Origin: Bradyrhizobium sp. Rc3b
GTDB taxonomy: Bacteria > Pseudomonadota > Alphaproteobacteria > Rhizobiales > Xanthobacteraceae
Assembly: GCF_900114915.1 (NCBI RefSeq)
Contig: NZ_FOUS01000006.1
Span: 310,001-374,000, forward strand
Direction: 5' to 3'
Length of the DNA: 64,000 nt
A model generated the notes under the pieces. The model searched no databases. It was not told where the DNA came from and saw nothing but the letters and a program-made list of their open reading frames with translations. This document shows positions 25,068-33,022 of the stretch, in pieces. Positions within the stretch are counted from its first letter, which is position 1. The number at the start of each line of letters is the position of its first letter. The position numbers were made by a program, and so were the translations under genes.

Positions 25068-25099
25068 CGCCGCCCAATTCCGGGCGGCGTTTTTATTTT
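25068..25099 (+). terminator. Rho-independent terminator after the class II aldolase gene
   Basis: A perfect eight-base-pair stem CGCCGCCC (25068-25075) / GGGCGGCG (25082-25089) with loop AATTCC is followed by TTTTTATTTT. It lies about 60 bases after the aldolase stop codon. Confidence 0.9.
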
Positions 25100-25126
25100 G
25101 GGCCGGTGGCCGCCACGACAACAGAG

Positions 25127-25219
25127 CCGTAGGGTGGGCAAAGCGCAGCGTGCCCACGTTCTTTCGCAATTACTTAGAGATGGTGGGCACGGCGCTTTGC
25201 GCCTTTGCCCACCCTACGG
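25127..25219. repeat. Palindromic repeat, family B, copy 2
   Basis: Arms CCGTAGGGTGGGCAAAG (25127-25143) and CTTTGCCCACCCTACGG (25203-25219) are perfectly complementary over 17 bases, with inner GCGCAGCGTGCCCAC / GTGGGCACGGCGC pairing. It ends just before the dipeptidase stop codon on the opposite strand. Confidence 0.85.
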
Positions 25220-25228
25220 CAGCTCGCG

Positions 25229-26623
25229 CTACTTCACCTCCGCTAGCGCCGCGAGAATCCTTGCCCAGGAGCGGATGCCTTTCTGGAAGCTTCTCAAATC
25301 GTACTTCTCGTTCGGTGAATGGATGTTGTCGTCGTCCAATCCGAAACCGACCAGCAGCGAGTCGAGGCCAAGCGTGCGCTTGAAGTCGGCGACGATCGGG
25401 ATCGAGGCGCCGGAGCCCATCAGGACGGTCTCCTTGCCCCATTCCTCCGTCAGCGCCTTGCTGGCGGCGGCGAGCGGCTTCATGTTCCAGTCGAGCGCGA
25501 CGGCGGGCGCGGCGGAATGGTCGCCGAACTCGACCTTGCAGTCGCCGGGAATGCGCGCCGTCACGTAGTCGCGGAAGGCCTTGCGTATCTTTTGCGGGTC
25601 CTGCCCTTCGACCAGGCGGAACGAGACCTTGGCTGAAGCATGCGACGGGATCACCGTCTTGGAGCCCTCGCCGATATAGCCGCCCCAGATGCCGTTGACG
25701 TCGCAGGTCGGGCGCGATGAGGCCTGCTCGATCAGGAGGCGCCCCTTCTCGCCGGCCGGGATCGACAGGCCGATCGGCTTGAGGAACATCTCCGGCGTCA
25801 GATTGAGCTTCTTCCACTGCTCCAGGATATCAGGCGGCAGATCCTTCACGCCGTCATAGAAGCCGGGAATGGTGATGCGGTTGTCGTCGTCGAACAGGCC
25901 GCCCAGAATTTTCGTCAGCACCCGGATCGGGTTCATCGCGCTGCCGCCGAACACGCCGGAATGCAGGTCGCGATTGGCGGCGGTGATCTTCAGCTCCTCA
26001 TAGAGCAGGCCGCGCAGCGAGGTCGTGATCGCCGGCGTGTTGCGGTCCCACATGCCGGTGTCGCAGACCAGCACGTAGTCGGCTTTGAATTCGTCCTTGT
26101 TGGCCTCGATGAAGGGCACGAAGTTCTTCGAGCCGACCTCCTCCTCGCCTTCGATCAGAAAGGTGATGTCGACCGGCAGCGAGCCCGTCACCTTCTTCCA
26201 GGCGCGGCAGGCTTCGACGAACGTCATCACCTGGCCCTTGTCGTCCTCGGCGCCGCGCGCGACGATGATCTTGCGGCCGTCGGCATGGTCGGTGACGACG
26301 GGCTCGAACGGCGGACGGTGCCAGAGATCGAGCGGGTCGACCGGCTGCACGTCGTAATGGCCGTAAAAGATCACATGCGGCCGCCCACCGGCCCCGGTCT
26401 TGCCGACGATGGCGGGATGGCCCGCGGTCGGCCTCACTTCAGTGGCGACGCCGAGGCTCGCGATATCCTTGGCGAGATGCTCGGCCGCCGCCTTGCAATC
26501 CCCGGCGAAGGCCGGATCGGCGGAGATCGACTTGATCCGGAGCAGCGCGAACAGGCGCTCCAGGCTGTTGTCGAAATCCTTGTCGATGTGGTCGAGCACG
26601 GATTGAAGCTGCGCATTGGCCAT
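25229..26623 (-). CDS. M20 family peptidase (dipeptidase)
   Basis: A 464-residue metallopeptidase of the M20 (carnosinase/CNDP-like) family. Dizinc ligands are visible: His89 in FYGHYDVQP with Asp91, Asp in GAEDDKGQ, the catalytic Glu pair in LIEGEEEVGS, Asp in VCDTGMW, and a late His in NIHSPNEKYD. A dimerisation domain is inserted at about 215-370 (AANRDLHSGVFGGSAMNP). No signal peptide, so a cytoplasmic dipeptidase is likely. The ATG at 26623 fits the family. It is 25 bases downstream of the GT87-like gene stop on the same strand. Confidence 0.93.
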   Translation of the reverse strand: MANAQLQSVLDHIDKDFDNSLERLFALLRIKSISADPAFAGDCKAAAEHLAKDIASLGVATEVRPTAGHPAIVGKTGAGGRPHVIFYGHYDVQPVDPLDLWHRPPFEPVVTDHADGRKIIVARGAEDDKGQVMTFVEACRAWKKVTGSLPVDITFLIEGEEEVGSKNFVPFIEANKDEFKADYVLVCDTGMWDRNTPAITTSLRGLLYEELKITAANRDLHSGVFGGSAMNPIRVLTKILGGLFDDDNRITIPGFYDGVKDLPPDILEQWKKLNLTPEMFLKPIGLSIPAGEKGRLLIEQASSRPTCDVNGIWGGYIGEGSKTVIPSHASAKVSFRLVEGQDPQKIRKAFRDYVTARIPGDCKVEFGDHSAAPAVALDWNMKPLAAASKALTEEWGKETVLMGSGASIPIVADFKRTLGLDSLLVGFGLDDDNIHSPNEKYDLRSFQKGIRSWARILAALAEVK

Positions 26624-26648
26624 GGTCGTTGGTCCTGACGTTCGAGTC

Positions 26649-27977
26649 TCAAGAGGTACCGGGTTTTAGCGCCGTCGCGGGCTCGGAGCCAGCCGCAACG
26701 GGCGGATGCCGGATGTGCCATGCAAGACTACCTGCAAGAACGGCGGTCGCGAGGAGATTGTTGCCCCAAGCCTGGAGGACAGTTGGAAACCACGGCAGCG
26801 CCAGCAGCATGAGAATTCCGGCTGCGCCGAGGGCGAGCCAGGTTCCGAGACGCACATTCGGCCGCTCGTCGAAGGCGGCGCGATGCATCAGCACCGTCAT
26901 CGGGAAGAACAGCCACATGAAGTAGTATTGCCGAGCCAAAGGCGAGGCCACCGTGATCAGGCAGAACAGGATGGCGAGCTCCTCGGCATCCGAGCGCGCC
27001 GTTCGCCGCGCTTGCTGCGGCATGATCGCGACGAAGCCGAGCCCGAGCAAGGCCGACAGCACCAGCACGATCCAGTTCGCCGTCCTGTAATCGACGTCGA
27101 TGATGTTCATCGTGCGCGGCGGCTTGCCGGGATCCTCCAGATTGAAGTTGATCGGACGGACCAGGCGGTGCGTGACGGCGATGAGGGACTGGTTGACCCA
27201 CGACCAGTTCTGCTCGTCACGCTGGCCAAAGCCCTTTTCCGAGCTCGTTCCGACCATGCCCTGATACCAGGTCGCAAGCTCGGCCGCGTTGCGCTCGAAG
27301 CCGCGGATCGGCGCCGGCACGACATAGAGAAGGATGCCGGTGAAGGCGACCGTGCCGGCGGCCGCCGCCCATTTTCGCCGCCAGACCAGATACGGCAGGA
27401 CCGCGATCGGAAACACCTTGATGGCAGCGGCGAGCGCGAACATGAAGCCCGCTAGCCAGGGACGTTGATGCCGCAAGCTCCAGAAACCGTAGAGCATCAT
27501 GGCCAGCAGGACGAGGTTCGGCTGGCCGAGGTCGAACATGTCGAACACGAACGGCACGGTGACGACGGCAGGCAGCGCCTCCAGCCAGCGGCCGGGGCTG
27601 CGCCCCGAGCCGGCCATGACCTGGCAGAACGTCCCGGTGTACCACCACGCCACGGCATTCAGGATCGACAGGACGACATAGAGCGGGATCTTGCCGAACC
27701 AGCTCGGGATCGCCAGCAGGATCGCCGGCAGCGGCGGATAGATGAACTCGAAATACTCGACGGCCGTGGCGGGATAGAGTGGCTCACCCTGCAGGACCTG
27801 TTGCCCGGCCCACAACCACAGCGGGTAATCCTTGGTCTTGCCGCTGCCGAAGATCTCGGGAACGAGCACGTCGGCGGTGAGCAGGGCGCAGCAGAACAGA
27901 AACAGCAGGTCCAGCGGCGCGCGCAGCGACAGGCGTCTGGGCGCGTCAGGCTTGGCTAACGGGGCGGGCAGGGTCAC
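26649..27977 (-). CDS. GT87/DUF2029 family polytopic glycosyltransferase-like protein
   Basis: About 442 residues with ten or so membrane helices. It has the DUF2029/GT87 layout: a first loop YPLWLWAGQQVLQGEPLYP, YPPLPAILLAIP, GQPNLVLLAMMLYGF and AAAIKVFPIAVLPYLVWRRKW, which matches polyprenyl-phosphate-mannose-dependent mannosyltransferases. It probably adds a sugar to an envelope glycan. The frame is open to a GTG at 28079, but the extra 34 residues look unlike a protein N-terminus, so the GTG at 27977 is preferred. The start remains uncertain. Confidence 0.85.
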   Translation of the reverse strand: MTLPAPLAKPDAPRRLSLRAPLDLLFLFCCALLTADVLVPEIFGSGKTKDYPLWLWAGQQVLQGEPLYPATAVEYFEFIYPPLPAILLAIPSWFGKIPLYVVLSILNAVAWWYTGTFCQVMAGSGRSPGRWLEALPAVVTVPFVFDMFDLGQPNLVLLAMMLYGFWSLRHQRPWLAGFMFALAAAIKVFPIAVLPYLVWRRKWAAAAGTVAFTGILLYVVPAPIRGFERNAAELATWYQGMVGTSSEKGFGQRDEQNWSWVNQSLIAVTHRLVRPINFNLEDPGKPPRTMNIIDVDYRTANWIVLVLSALLGLGFVAIMPQQARRTARSDAEELAILFCLITVASPLARQYYFMWLFFPMTVLMHRAAFDERPNVRLGTWLALGAAGILMLLALPWFPTVLQAWGNNLLATAVLAGSLAWHIRHPPVAAGSEPATALKPGTS

Positions 27978-28223
27978 GGGGTGGTCCTGTGCGGCGGCGA
28001 ACAGGACGTAGCAGACCGGCGCAGGCTTGGAGAGCCCCTCACCTGAAATTGTACCGTTGGCGGCCTCGGGCAACGGCACATGAGGTGACTAGCAGAGTAC
28101 TTGAGCTTTCACAGCGTCATGGCCGGGCTTGTCCCGCCTGCGCGGCCGAAGCCGCTTCGGCGCGGCGAAGGCCTGGGCGTCCACGACCTTTTGGGGCAAG
28201 CGGAATTGCCCAAAGCGGCCCGC

Positions 28224-29846
28224 CTACCGCCGCAGCAATCCGCCGAGCGCGCCGCGGACCAGCGTGCGGCCGATCGAGCCGCCGAGCTGGCCGCCGACAG
28301 ACTTGCCGATATTGGCGGCCATCCCGCCGATCACCTGGTTGGTGACCGATCGCGTCACGTCCCGCGCAATGACCTGGCCGGTCGACAGGCGGCCGCGCTT
28401 GACGTTGGTGCCGAAGATAGTGCCGACGATCGAGCCGATCTGGCCGAGAAGGCCGCCGCCATTTCCGCCAGCCGGGCCGTCCGCTGTGGCCGCTGTGCCG
28501 GCGATGCGCTTCTGGATCATCTCGTAAGCGGACTCTTCATCGACCGCGGTGTCGTATTTGCCCTTCACCGGGCTCGCAGCCATGATCGCCTTGCGCTCGT
28601 CCGGCGTGATCGGCCCGATGCGAGCCGACGGCGGCCGGATCAGCACCCGCTCCACCATCGCCGGCGTGCCGTTGCCTTCGAGGAAGGACACCAGCGCTTC
28701 GCCCTTGCCGAGCTCCATGATCACCTTGGCGGTGTCGAGCTTCGGGTTGGGCCGGAAGGTCTGGGCCGCAGCGGCGACCGCCTTCTGGTCCCGCGGGGTG
28801 AAGGCGCGCAGCGCGTGCTGCACCCGGTTGCCGAGCTGTCCGAGCACGCGGTCGGGGACGTCGACCGGGTTTTGCGTCACGAAGTAGACGCCGACGCCCT
28901 TGGAGCGGATCAGGCGGACCACCTGCTCGATCTTGTCCATCAGCGCCTTGGGCGCATCGTTGAACAGCAGATGCGCCTCGTCGAAGAAGAACACGAGCTT
29001 TGGCTTGGGCAGATCGCCGGCCTCGGGCAGCTCCTCGAACAGCTCCGACAACATCCACAGCAGGAATGTCGCGTAAAGCCTGGGGTTCTGCAGCAGCTTG
29101 TCGGCGACCAGGATGTTGACCATGCCGCGGCCGTCGCGGTCGGTCTTCATGAAGTCCTTCAGCGTCAGCGCCGGTTCGCCGAAGAATTTGGTGCCGCCCT
29201 GGTTCTCCAGCACCAGCAGCTGGCGCTGGATGGTGCCGACGGTGGCCTTGGTGACGTTGCCGAACCCCTGCGCGGCCTTGCGGATGGCGGCGAGCGGATC
29301 CTCCCCCGCGTCCGCTCCCTTCTTCGCGCTATCGGGCACGATGGCGTCGAGCAGTGCGCGCAGATCCTTCATGTCGATGAGGGTCAGCCCGTTGTCGTCA
29401 GCGACGCGGAAGGCGACGTTGAGCACGCCTTCCTGCACGTCGTTGAGGTCGAGCATGCGCGCGAGCAGAAGCGGCCCCATTTCCGTGACGGTCGCGCGCA
29501 CCGGGTGGCCCTGCTCGCCGAACACGTCCCAGAACACTGTCGAGAACTGGTCGGGCTGGAAATTCAGCCCCATTTCGGAAGCGCGCTTGAGGATGAAGTC
29601 TTTGGCCTCGCCAACCTCGGAGATGCCGGAGAGGTCGCCCTTGATGTCCGCCGCGAAGACCGGAACACCGGCGCGTGCAAATCCTTCCGCCATCACTTGC
29701 AGCGTCACGGTCTTGCCGGTTCCGGTTGCACCCGTGACGAGGCCGTGGCGATTGGCGAGCGCCAGCGTCAGCCATGCCTGCTCGTCTCCCTTGCCGACGA
29801 AGATCTTGTCGTCGGTATCGCCGAGCTTGCTGTCCTGTGCGGTCAT
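28224..29846 (-). CDS. DUF853 / HerA-like P-loop ATPase (YjgR family)
   Basis: A 540-residue P-loop ATPase. Walker A is GATGTGKT near residue 38-45, Walker B is KLVFFFDEAHLLF near 285, and GVYFVTQNPVDVPDRVLGQLGNRVQHALRA is the arginine-finger and sensor region. This is the DUF853/YjgR family, related to HerA/FtsK translocases, whose role is not settled. A glycine-rich tail with GGGLLGQIGSIVGTIFG and RGALGGLLRR ends the protein. The ATG at 29846 is used; the ORF extension upstream is unconvincing. No nuclease partner such as NurA is adjacent. Confidence 0.9.
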   Translation of the reverse strand: MTAQDSKLGDTDDKIFVGKGDEQAWLTLALANRHGLVTGATGTGKTVTLQVMAEGFARAGVPVFAADIKGDLSGISEVGEAKDFILKRASEMGLNFQPDQFSTVFWDVFGEQGHPVRATVTEMGPLLLARMLDLNDVQEGVLNVAFRVADDNGLTLIDMKDLRALLDAIVPDSAKKGADAGEDPLAAIRKAAQGFGNVTKATVGTIQRQLLVLENQGGTKFFGEPALTLKDFMKTDRDGRGMVNILVADKLLQNPRLYATFLLWMLSELFEELPEAGDLPKPKLVFFFDEAHLLFNDAPKALMDKIEQVVRLIRSKGVGVYFVTQNPVDVPDRVLGQLGNRVQHALRAFTPRDQKAVAAAAQTFRPNPKLDTAKVIMELGKGEALVSFLEGNGTPAMVERVLIRPPSARIGPITPDERKAIMAASPVKGKYDTAVDEESAYEMIQKRIAGTAATADGPAGGNGGGLLGQIGSIVGTIFGTNVKRGRLSTGQVIARDVTRSVTNQVIGGMAANIGKSVGGQLGGSIGRTLVRGALGGLLRR

Positions 29847-30194
29847 TATTCTCTCTGATCTCTCTGCCGGGTTTCGCGTATTGAAACTCAAATGCACCAG
29901 TTCCGTAGTTTAACGCATGTTGCGCGCCGATTAAAACGGTTCAACACGGCCGAACATGCGACATAGTCGGAAACGGACGGACGACATCAGCCGAAAGTAG
30001 GAACGAGGCGTTCGCAACGCGGCAATTTTTCGCCGATTCCAACTCCGCTCTTGCATCGCTGCAACACTTTTCGCGCGTTCGAAGGTGAATCGCGACGACG
30101 CGTGCGTTCATCGCTTGAATTTCACATCACACCGGCTCAAGATCATTTTCGAAAGAAATACTCCGGAAAGCAAACCGGCTGAGGGGCGGGCCTT
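29847..30194. other. Divergent intergenic region
   Basis: About 350 bases between the DUF853 gene and a small gene transcribed the other way. No gene, repeat or convincing promoter consensus was found. The stretch is somewhat AT-richer than its surroundings. Confidence 0.4.
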
Positions 30195-30560
30195 ATGGAC
30201 GAGCTGATCGGGCGGCTGGCGACAAACGCCAGCATAGATAGTGCTGTCGCTGAAAAGAGCGTCGGCATCATCCTGGGCTTCCTCCGCAACGAGGGTCCTT
30301 CCGACAGCGTGCAGGCCCTGATCGATCAGATCCCCGGAGCGGAAGCCGCGATCGAGGCATCCAGGAGCGGCGGCGGACTATCGCGGCTGATGGGCGGCGG
30401 CTTGATGGCTGTCGGCACGCGCCTGATGGGCCTCGGACTTGGCATGTCGGAGATTCAAAACGTCGCCCGTGAACTTTTCCGCTTCGGCCGAGACAAAATC
30501 GGAGCAGATCAGATGGGCAAGATCGTTGCGGGGACGCCGGGCCTCAGCCAGTTCGCCTGA
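30195..30560 (+). CDS. Small hypothetical protein, DUF2267/DUF2780-like
   Basis: A 121-residue protein without a signal peptide. It has an N-terminal helical segment (IDSAVAEKSVGIILGFLRNEGPSDSVQALIDQIPGAEAAI), a glycine- and methionine-rich centre (LSRLMGGGLMAVGTRLMGLGLGM) and a helical C-terminus. The pattern resembles small DUF2267/DUF2780-type proteins, though a firm family call is not possible by eye. The ATG at 30195 follows GAGGGGCGGG. It lies 26 bases before the DUF4332 gene on the same strand. Confidence 0.7.
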   Translation: MDELIGRLATNASIDSAVAEKSVGIILGFLRNEGPSDSVQALIDQIPGAEAAIEASRSGGGLSRLMGGGLMAVGTRLMGLGLGMSEIQNVARELFRFGRDKIGADQMGKIVAGTPGLSQFA

Positions 30561-30586
30561 AGCTTTGGCAATTCATATCGAGTATC

Positions 30587-30994
30587 ATGACATATCCGAT
30601 CTCCGAGATTGAGGGCCTGTCGGTCTTTGCCGCCAACAAGTTGAAGGCGCAGGGCATCCGCACCACCGACGGGCTGCTCGAGGCGGCCGGCACGGTGAAG
30701 GGCCGCAAGGCGCTTTCCGCCAAGACCGGCATCAGCGAGCAGCTGCTGCTGGAATGGGCCAACGTCTCCGACTACATGCGTATTCCCGGCATGGGTCGGG
30801 CCAAGGTCGGCCTGGTCCGCGCCGCCGGCGTCACCACCGTGCGCGAGCTCGCCTATCGGAATCCGGCAAGGCTCGCCCAGAGCATGCGCGACGCCAACGA
30901 AAAGAAGAAGCTGCTCCGCATCCTGCCTTCCGAGAAGTCGGTCGGCGACATCATCGCCAAGGCGAAGAAGCTGCAGCCGAAGATCACGTATTAG
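30587..30994 (+). CDS. DUF4332 domain protein with helix-hairpin-helix-like motifs
   Basis: A 135-residue protein of the DUF4332 type. It has two helix-hairpin-helix-like units: IEGLSVFAANKLKAQGIRTTDGLLEAAGT (about 8-36) and RIPGMGRAKVGLVRAAGVTTVRELAYRNP (about 65-93). Such motifs bind DNA non-specifically in other proteins, and members of this family are often annotated as unknown. It probably shares a transcript with the small gene just upstream. The function is unknown. Confidence 0.85.
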   Translation: MTYPISEIEGLSVFAANKLKAQGIRTTDGLLEAAGTVKGRKALSAKTGISEQLLLEWANVSDYMRIPGMGRAKVGLVRAAGVTTVRELAYRNPARLAQSMRDANEKKKLLRILPSEKSVGDIIAKAKKLQPKITY

Positions 30995-31008
30995 TTCACT
31001 TGCTCTCT

Positions 31009-31154
31009 CCGTCATCCTGAGGTGCGAAACACGGGACGCAAAGCGTCCCGTGGAGAGCCTCGAAGGATGCACGGCCACCGCCACATCCGCACGGAGAGAG
31101 CCGGGCCGTCGCCCTTCGAGGCTCGCCGAAGAGGCGAGCGCCTCAGGGTGACGG
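31009..31154. repeat. Palindromic intergenic repeat, family C (CCGTCATCCTGAGG type)
   Basis: Outer arms CCGTCATCCTGAGG (31009-31022) and CCTCAGGGTGACGG (31141-31154) are complementary with one mismatch, and inner pairs (GGGACGCAAAGCGTCCC, GCCTCGAAGG / CCTTCGAGGC, GCTCGCCGAAGAGGCGAGC) form nested hairpins. It lies between the DUF4332 stop and folP. One copy in this window. Confidence 0.8.
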
Positions 31155-31223
31155 TCTCAGACCAGGGTTGTGCTGCCCCATCCCGTCTTGACTCCCCCTC
31201 CCCGACCGCGCAAAGCGGGCGGC

Positions 31224-32084
31224 ATGAATGCCTCGCCCTCCCCATCCGTCCCGCCGGCCGGCTCGGCCGGGCCAGATGCGCTGCGGAAACTGCTGGAACG
31301 ACCGATCCCGGCGGTGATGGGCGTGCTCAACATCACCCCGGATTCCTTTTCCGATGGCGGCGAGTTCATCGCGCCCGAGCAGGCGCTCGCACGGGCGCGG
31401 GCGATGATCGCGGATGGCGTCGACATCATCGATATTGGCGCCGAATCCACCCGGCCCTACAAGGGCGCGAAGGCCGTCACGGCGGACGACGAGCTCGCCC
31501 GGCTGAAGCCGGTGCTGGCGGGCGTGGTCGCGCTCGGCGTGCCGGTGTCGATCGATAGCATGAAGGCCGAGGTGGTGGCCTACGCGCTCGACCAGGGCGC
31601 GGCGATCGCCAACGACGTCTGGGGCCTGCAACGCGACGCCGCCATGGCGCCGCTGGTGGCCGCGAGAGGCGTTCCCGTCATCGTCATGCACAACCGCGAC
31701 GACGCCGATCCCGCCATCGACGTCATCACGGACATGAAGACGTTCTTCCTGCGCTCGCTGGATATCGCCGCAAAGGCCGGCATCGCGCGCGACAAGATCG
31801 TGCTCGATCCCGGCATCGGCTTCGGCAAGACTGCGGAGCAGAGCATGACCGCGCTGGCGCGCTTGCGCGAATTCGAGATGTTCGGCCTGCCGATCCTCGT
31901 CGGTGCCTCGCGAAAACGCTTCATCGCCTCGGTGTCGCCATCGGAGCCGAAGGACCGGCTCGCCGGCTCGATCGCCGCGCACCTGATCGCCGCGCAACGC
32001 GGCGCAAAGATCATCCGGACCCATGACGTCGCCGAGACCTTGCAGGCGCTGCGGGTGGCGAACGCAATCGAGGGCAAGCAATGA
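31224..32084 (+). CDS. folP: Dihydropteroate synthase
   Basis: A 286-residue DHPS joining 7,8-dihydropterin pyrophosphate and 4-aminobenzoate to dihydropteroate in folate synthesis. The pterin-binding signatures are VMGVLNITPDSFSDGGEF and DIIDIGAESTRP; IANDVWGLQ, DPGIGFGKT and VGASRKRFIA follow. The ATG at 31224 is used; a non-ATG start at 31170 would add a proline-rich leader overlapping no signal. The folB start overlaps its stop (ATGA). Confidence 0.96.
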   Translation: MNASPSPSVPPAGSAGPDALRKLLERPIPAVMGVLNITPDSFSDGGEFIAPEQALARARAMIADGVDIIDIGAESTRPYKGAKAVTADDELARLKPVLAGVVALGVPVSIDSMKAEVVAYALDQGAAIANDVWGLQRDAAMAPLVAARGVPVIVMHNRDDADPAIDVITDMKTFFLRSLDIAAKAGIARDKIVLDPGIGFGKTAEQSMTALARLREFEMFGLPILVGASRKRFIASVSPSEPKDRLAGSIAAHLIAAQRGAKIIRTHDVAETLQALRVANAIEGKQ

Positions 32085-32449
32085 CCGATACGATCTTCGT
32101 CACCGGCCTGTCGATCCACGCCCGCCACGGCGTGATGGATCACGAGACCGAAGTCGGCCAGCGCTTCGTCATCGATCTCGAACTCTATACCGACCTGTCG
32201 GAGCCCTCGCGCAGCGACCGGCTCGCCGATACCGTGTCCTACGCCGACGTCGTCGCGACCACGACGGCGGCGTTCAAGAACACCAATTACAAGCTGCTGG
32301 AGCGCGCGGCCGGCGCGGTGGCCGACGCCATCCTGTCGCACTTTCCGCGCATCCGTGCCGTGAAGGTCACCGTGCACAAGCCGCACGCGCCGATCGCCGC
32401 GATCTTCGACGACGTCGGCATCATGCTGACGCGCTCACGGCATCCATAA
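32081..32449 (+). CDS. folB: Dihydroneopterin aldolase
   Basis: A 122-residue FolB that converts dihydroneopterin to 6-hydroxymethyl-dihydropterin and glycolaldehyde. Family motifs: FVTGLSIHARHGVMDHETEVGQRF, the D-L-E-L-Y strand, DTVSYADVV and VTVHKPHAPIAAIFDDVGI. Length is usual. It starts with an ATGA overlap with folP and ends directly against the folK start (TAA then ATG with no gap). Confidence 0.95.
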   Translation: MTDTIFVTGLSIHARHGVMDHETEVGQRFVIDLELYTDLSEPSRSDRLADTVSYADVVATTTAAFKNTNYKLLERAAGAVADAILSHFPRIRAVKVTVHKPHAPIAAIFDDVGIMLTRSRHP

Positions 32450-32941
32450 ATGGCAAGCGTGCTGATCGCGCTCGGCGGCAATGTCGGCGATGTCCGCACG
32501 ACATTCAAGAAGGCGATCGCCCATATCTGCGGCATGGCGCAAGGTGCCCTGATCGCGCGGTCCTCGGACTATGCCACGCCGCCGTGGGGCGACGAGGACC
32601 AGGCGCCCTTCATCAATGCCTGCATCGAGATCGAGACCGACCTCGATCCGCACGCGCTGCTGTTCGTGCTGCAGAAGGTCGAGCAGAAATTCGGCCGCAC
32701 TCGGGACAAGGAGCGGCGCTGGGGTCCGCGCACGCTCGATCTCGACATGATCGCCTATGACGATGTCAGCTTGCAGAAGCCGGACCTGACCTTGCCGCAT
32801 CCGCGCCTGTTCGAGCGCGCTTTCGTGCTGGTGCCGCTGGCCGAGATTGCACCCGACCGCGTGATTTCGGGCATTCCAGTGCGTGACGGGCTCGCCAGCG
32901 TCTCGACGCAAGGCATTGAGCGGCTTCCGGATACCGGTTAA
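32450..32941 (+). CDS. folK: 2-amino-4-hydroxy-6-hydroxymethyldihydropteridine pyrophosphokinase
   Basis: A 163-residue HPPK that transfers pyrophosphate from ATP to 6-hydroxymethyl-dihydropterin. Motifs: LIALGGNVGD, SSDYATPPWGDEDQAPFINACIEIET, the catalytic loop KERRWGPRTLDLDMIAYDD, and LPHPRLFERAFVLVPLAEIAPD. It starts immediately after folB, completing a compact folP-folB-folK operon. Confidence 0.96.
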   Translation: MASVLIALGGNVGDVRTTFKKAIAHICGMAQGALIARSSDYATPPWGDEDQAPFINACIEIETDLDPHALLFVLQKVEQKFGRTRDKERRWGPRTLDLDMIAYDDVSLQKPDLTLPHPRLFERAFVLVPLAEIAPDRVISGIPVRDGLASVSTQGIERLPDTG

Positions 32942-33022
32942 CCAAAAACAACCGTTTGCAGGGGCGGCCCGCCGTGGCAATTTCGCCTGCGAATAACGAT
33001 ACGTTTGGGAGCCCTTGGCCGC

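Noticed and set aside
28112..28200. A further palindromic repeat starting GTCATGGCCGGGCTTGTCCCG
   Set aside because: It looks like a single arm of a known repeat type, but no complementary arm of convincing length was found, so it is at most a remnant.
32937..33022. A cobalamin riboswitch before the mutase genes
   Set aside because: The gap between folK and mutA is only 81 bases, and no B12-box-like sequence or large structured leader is visible.
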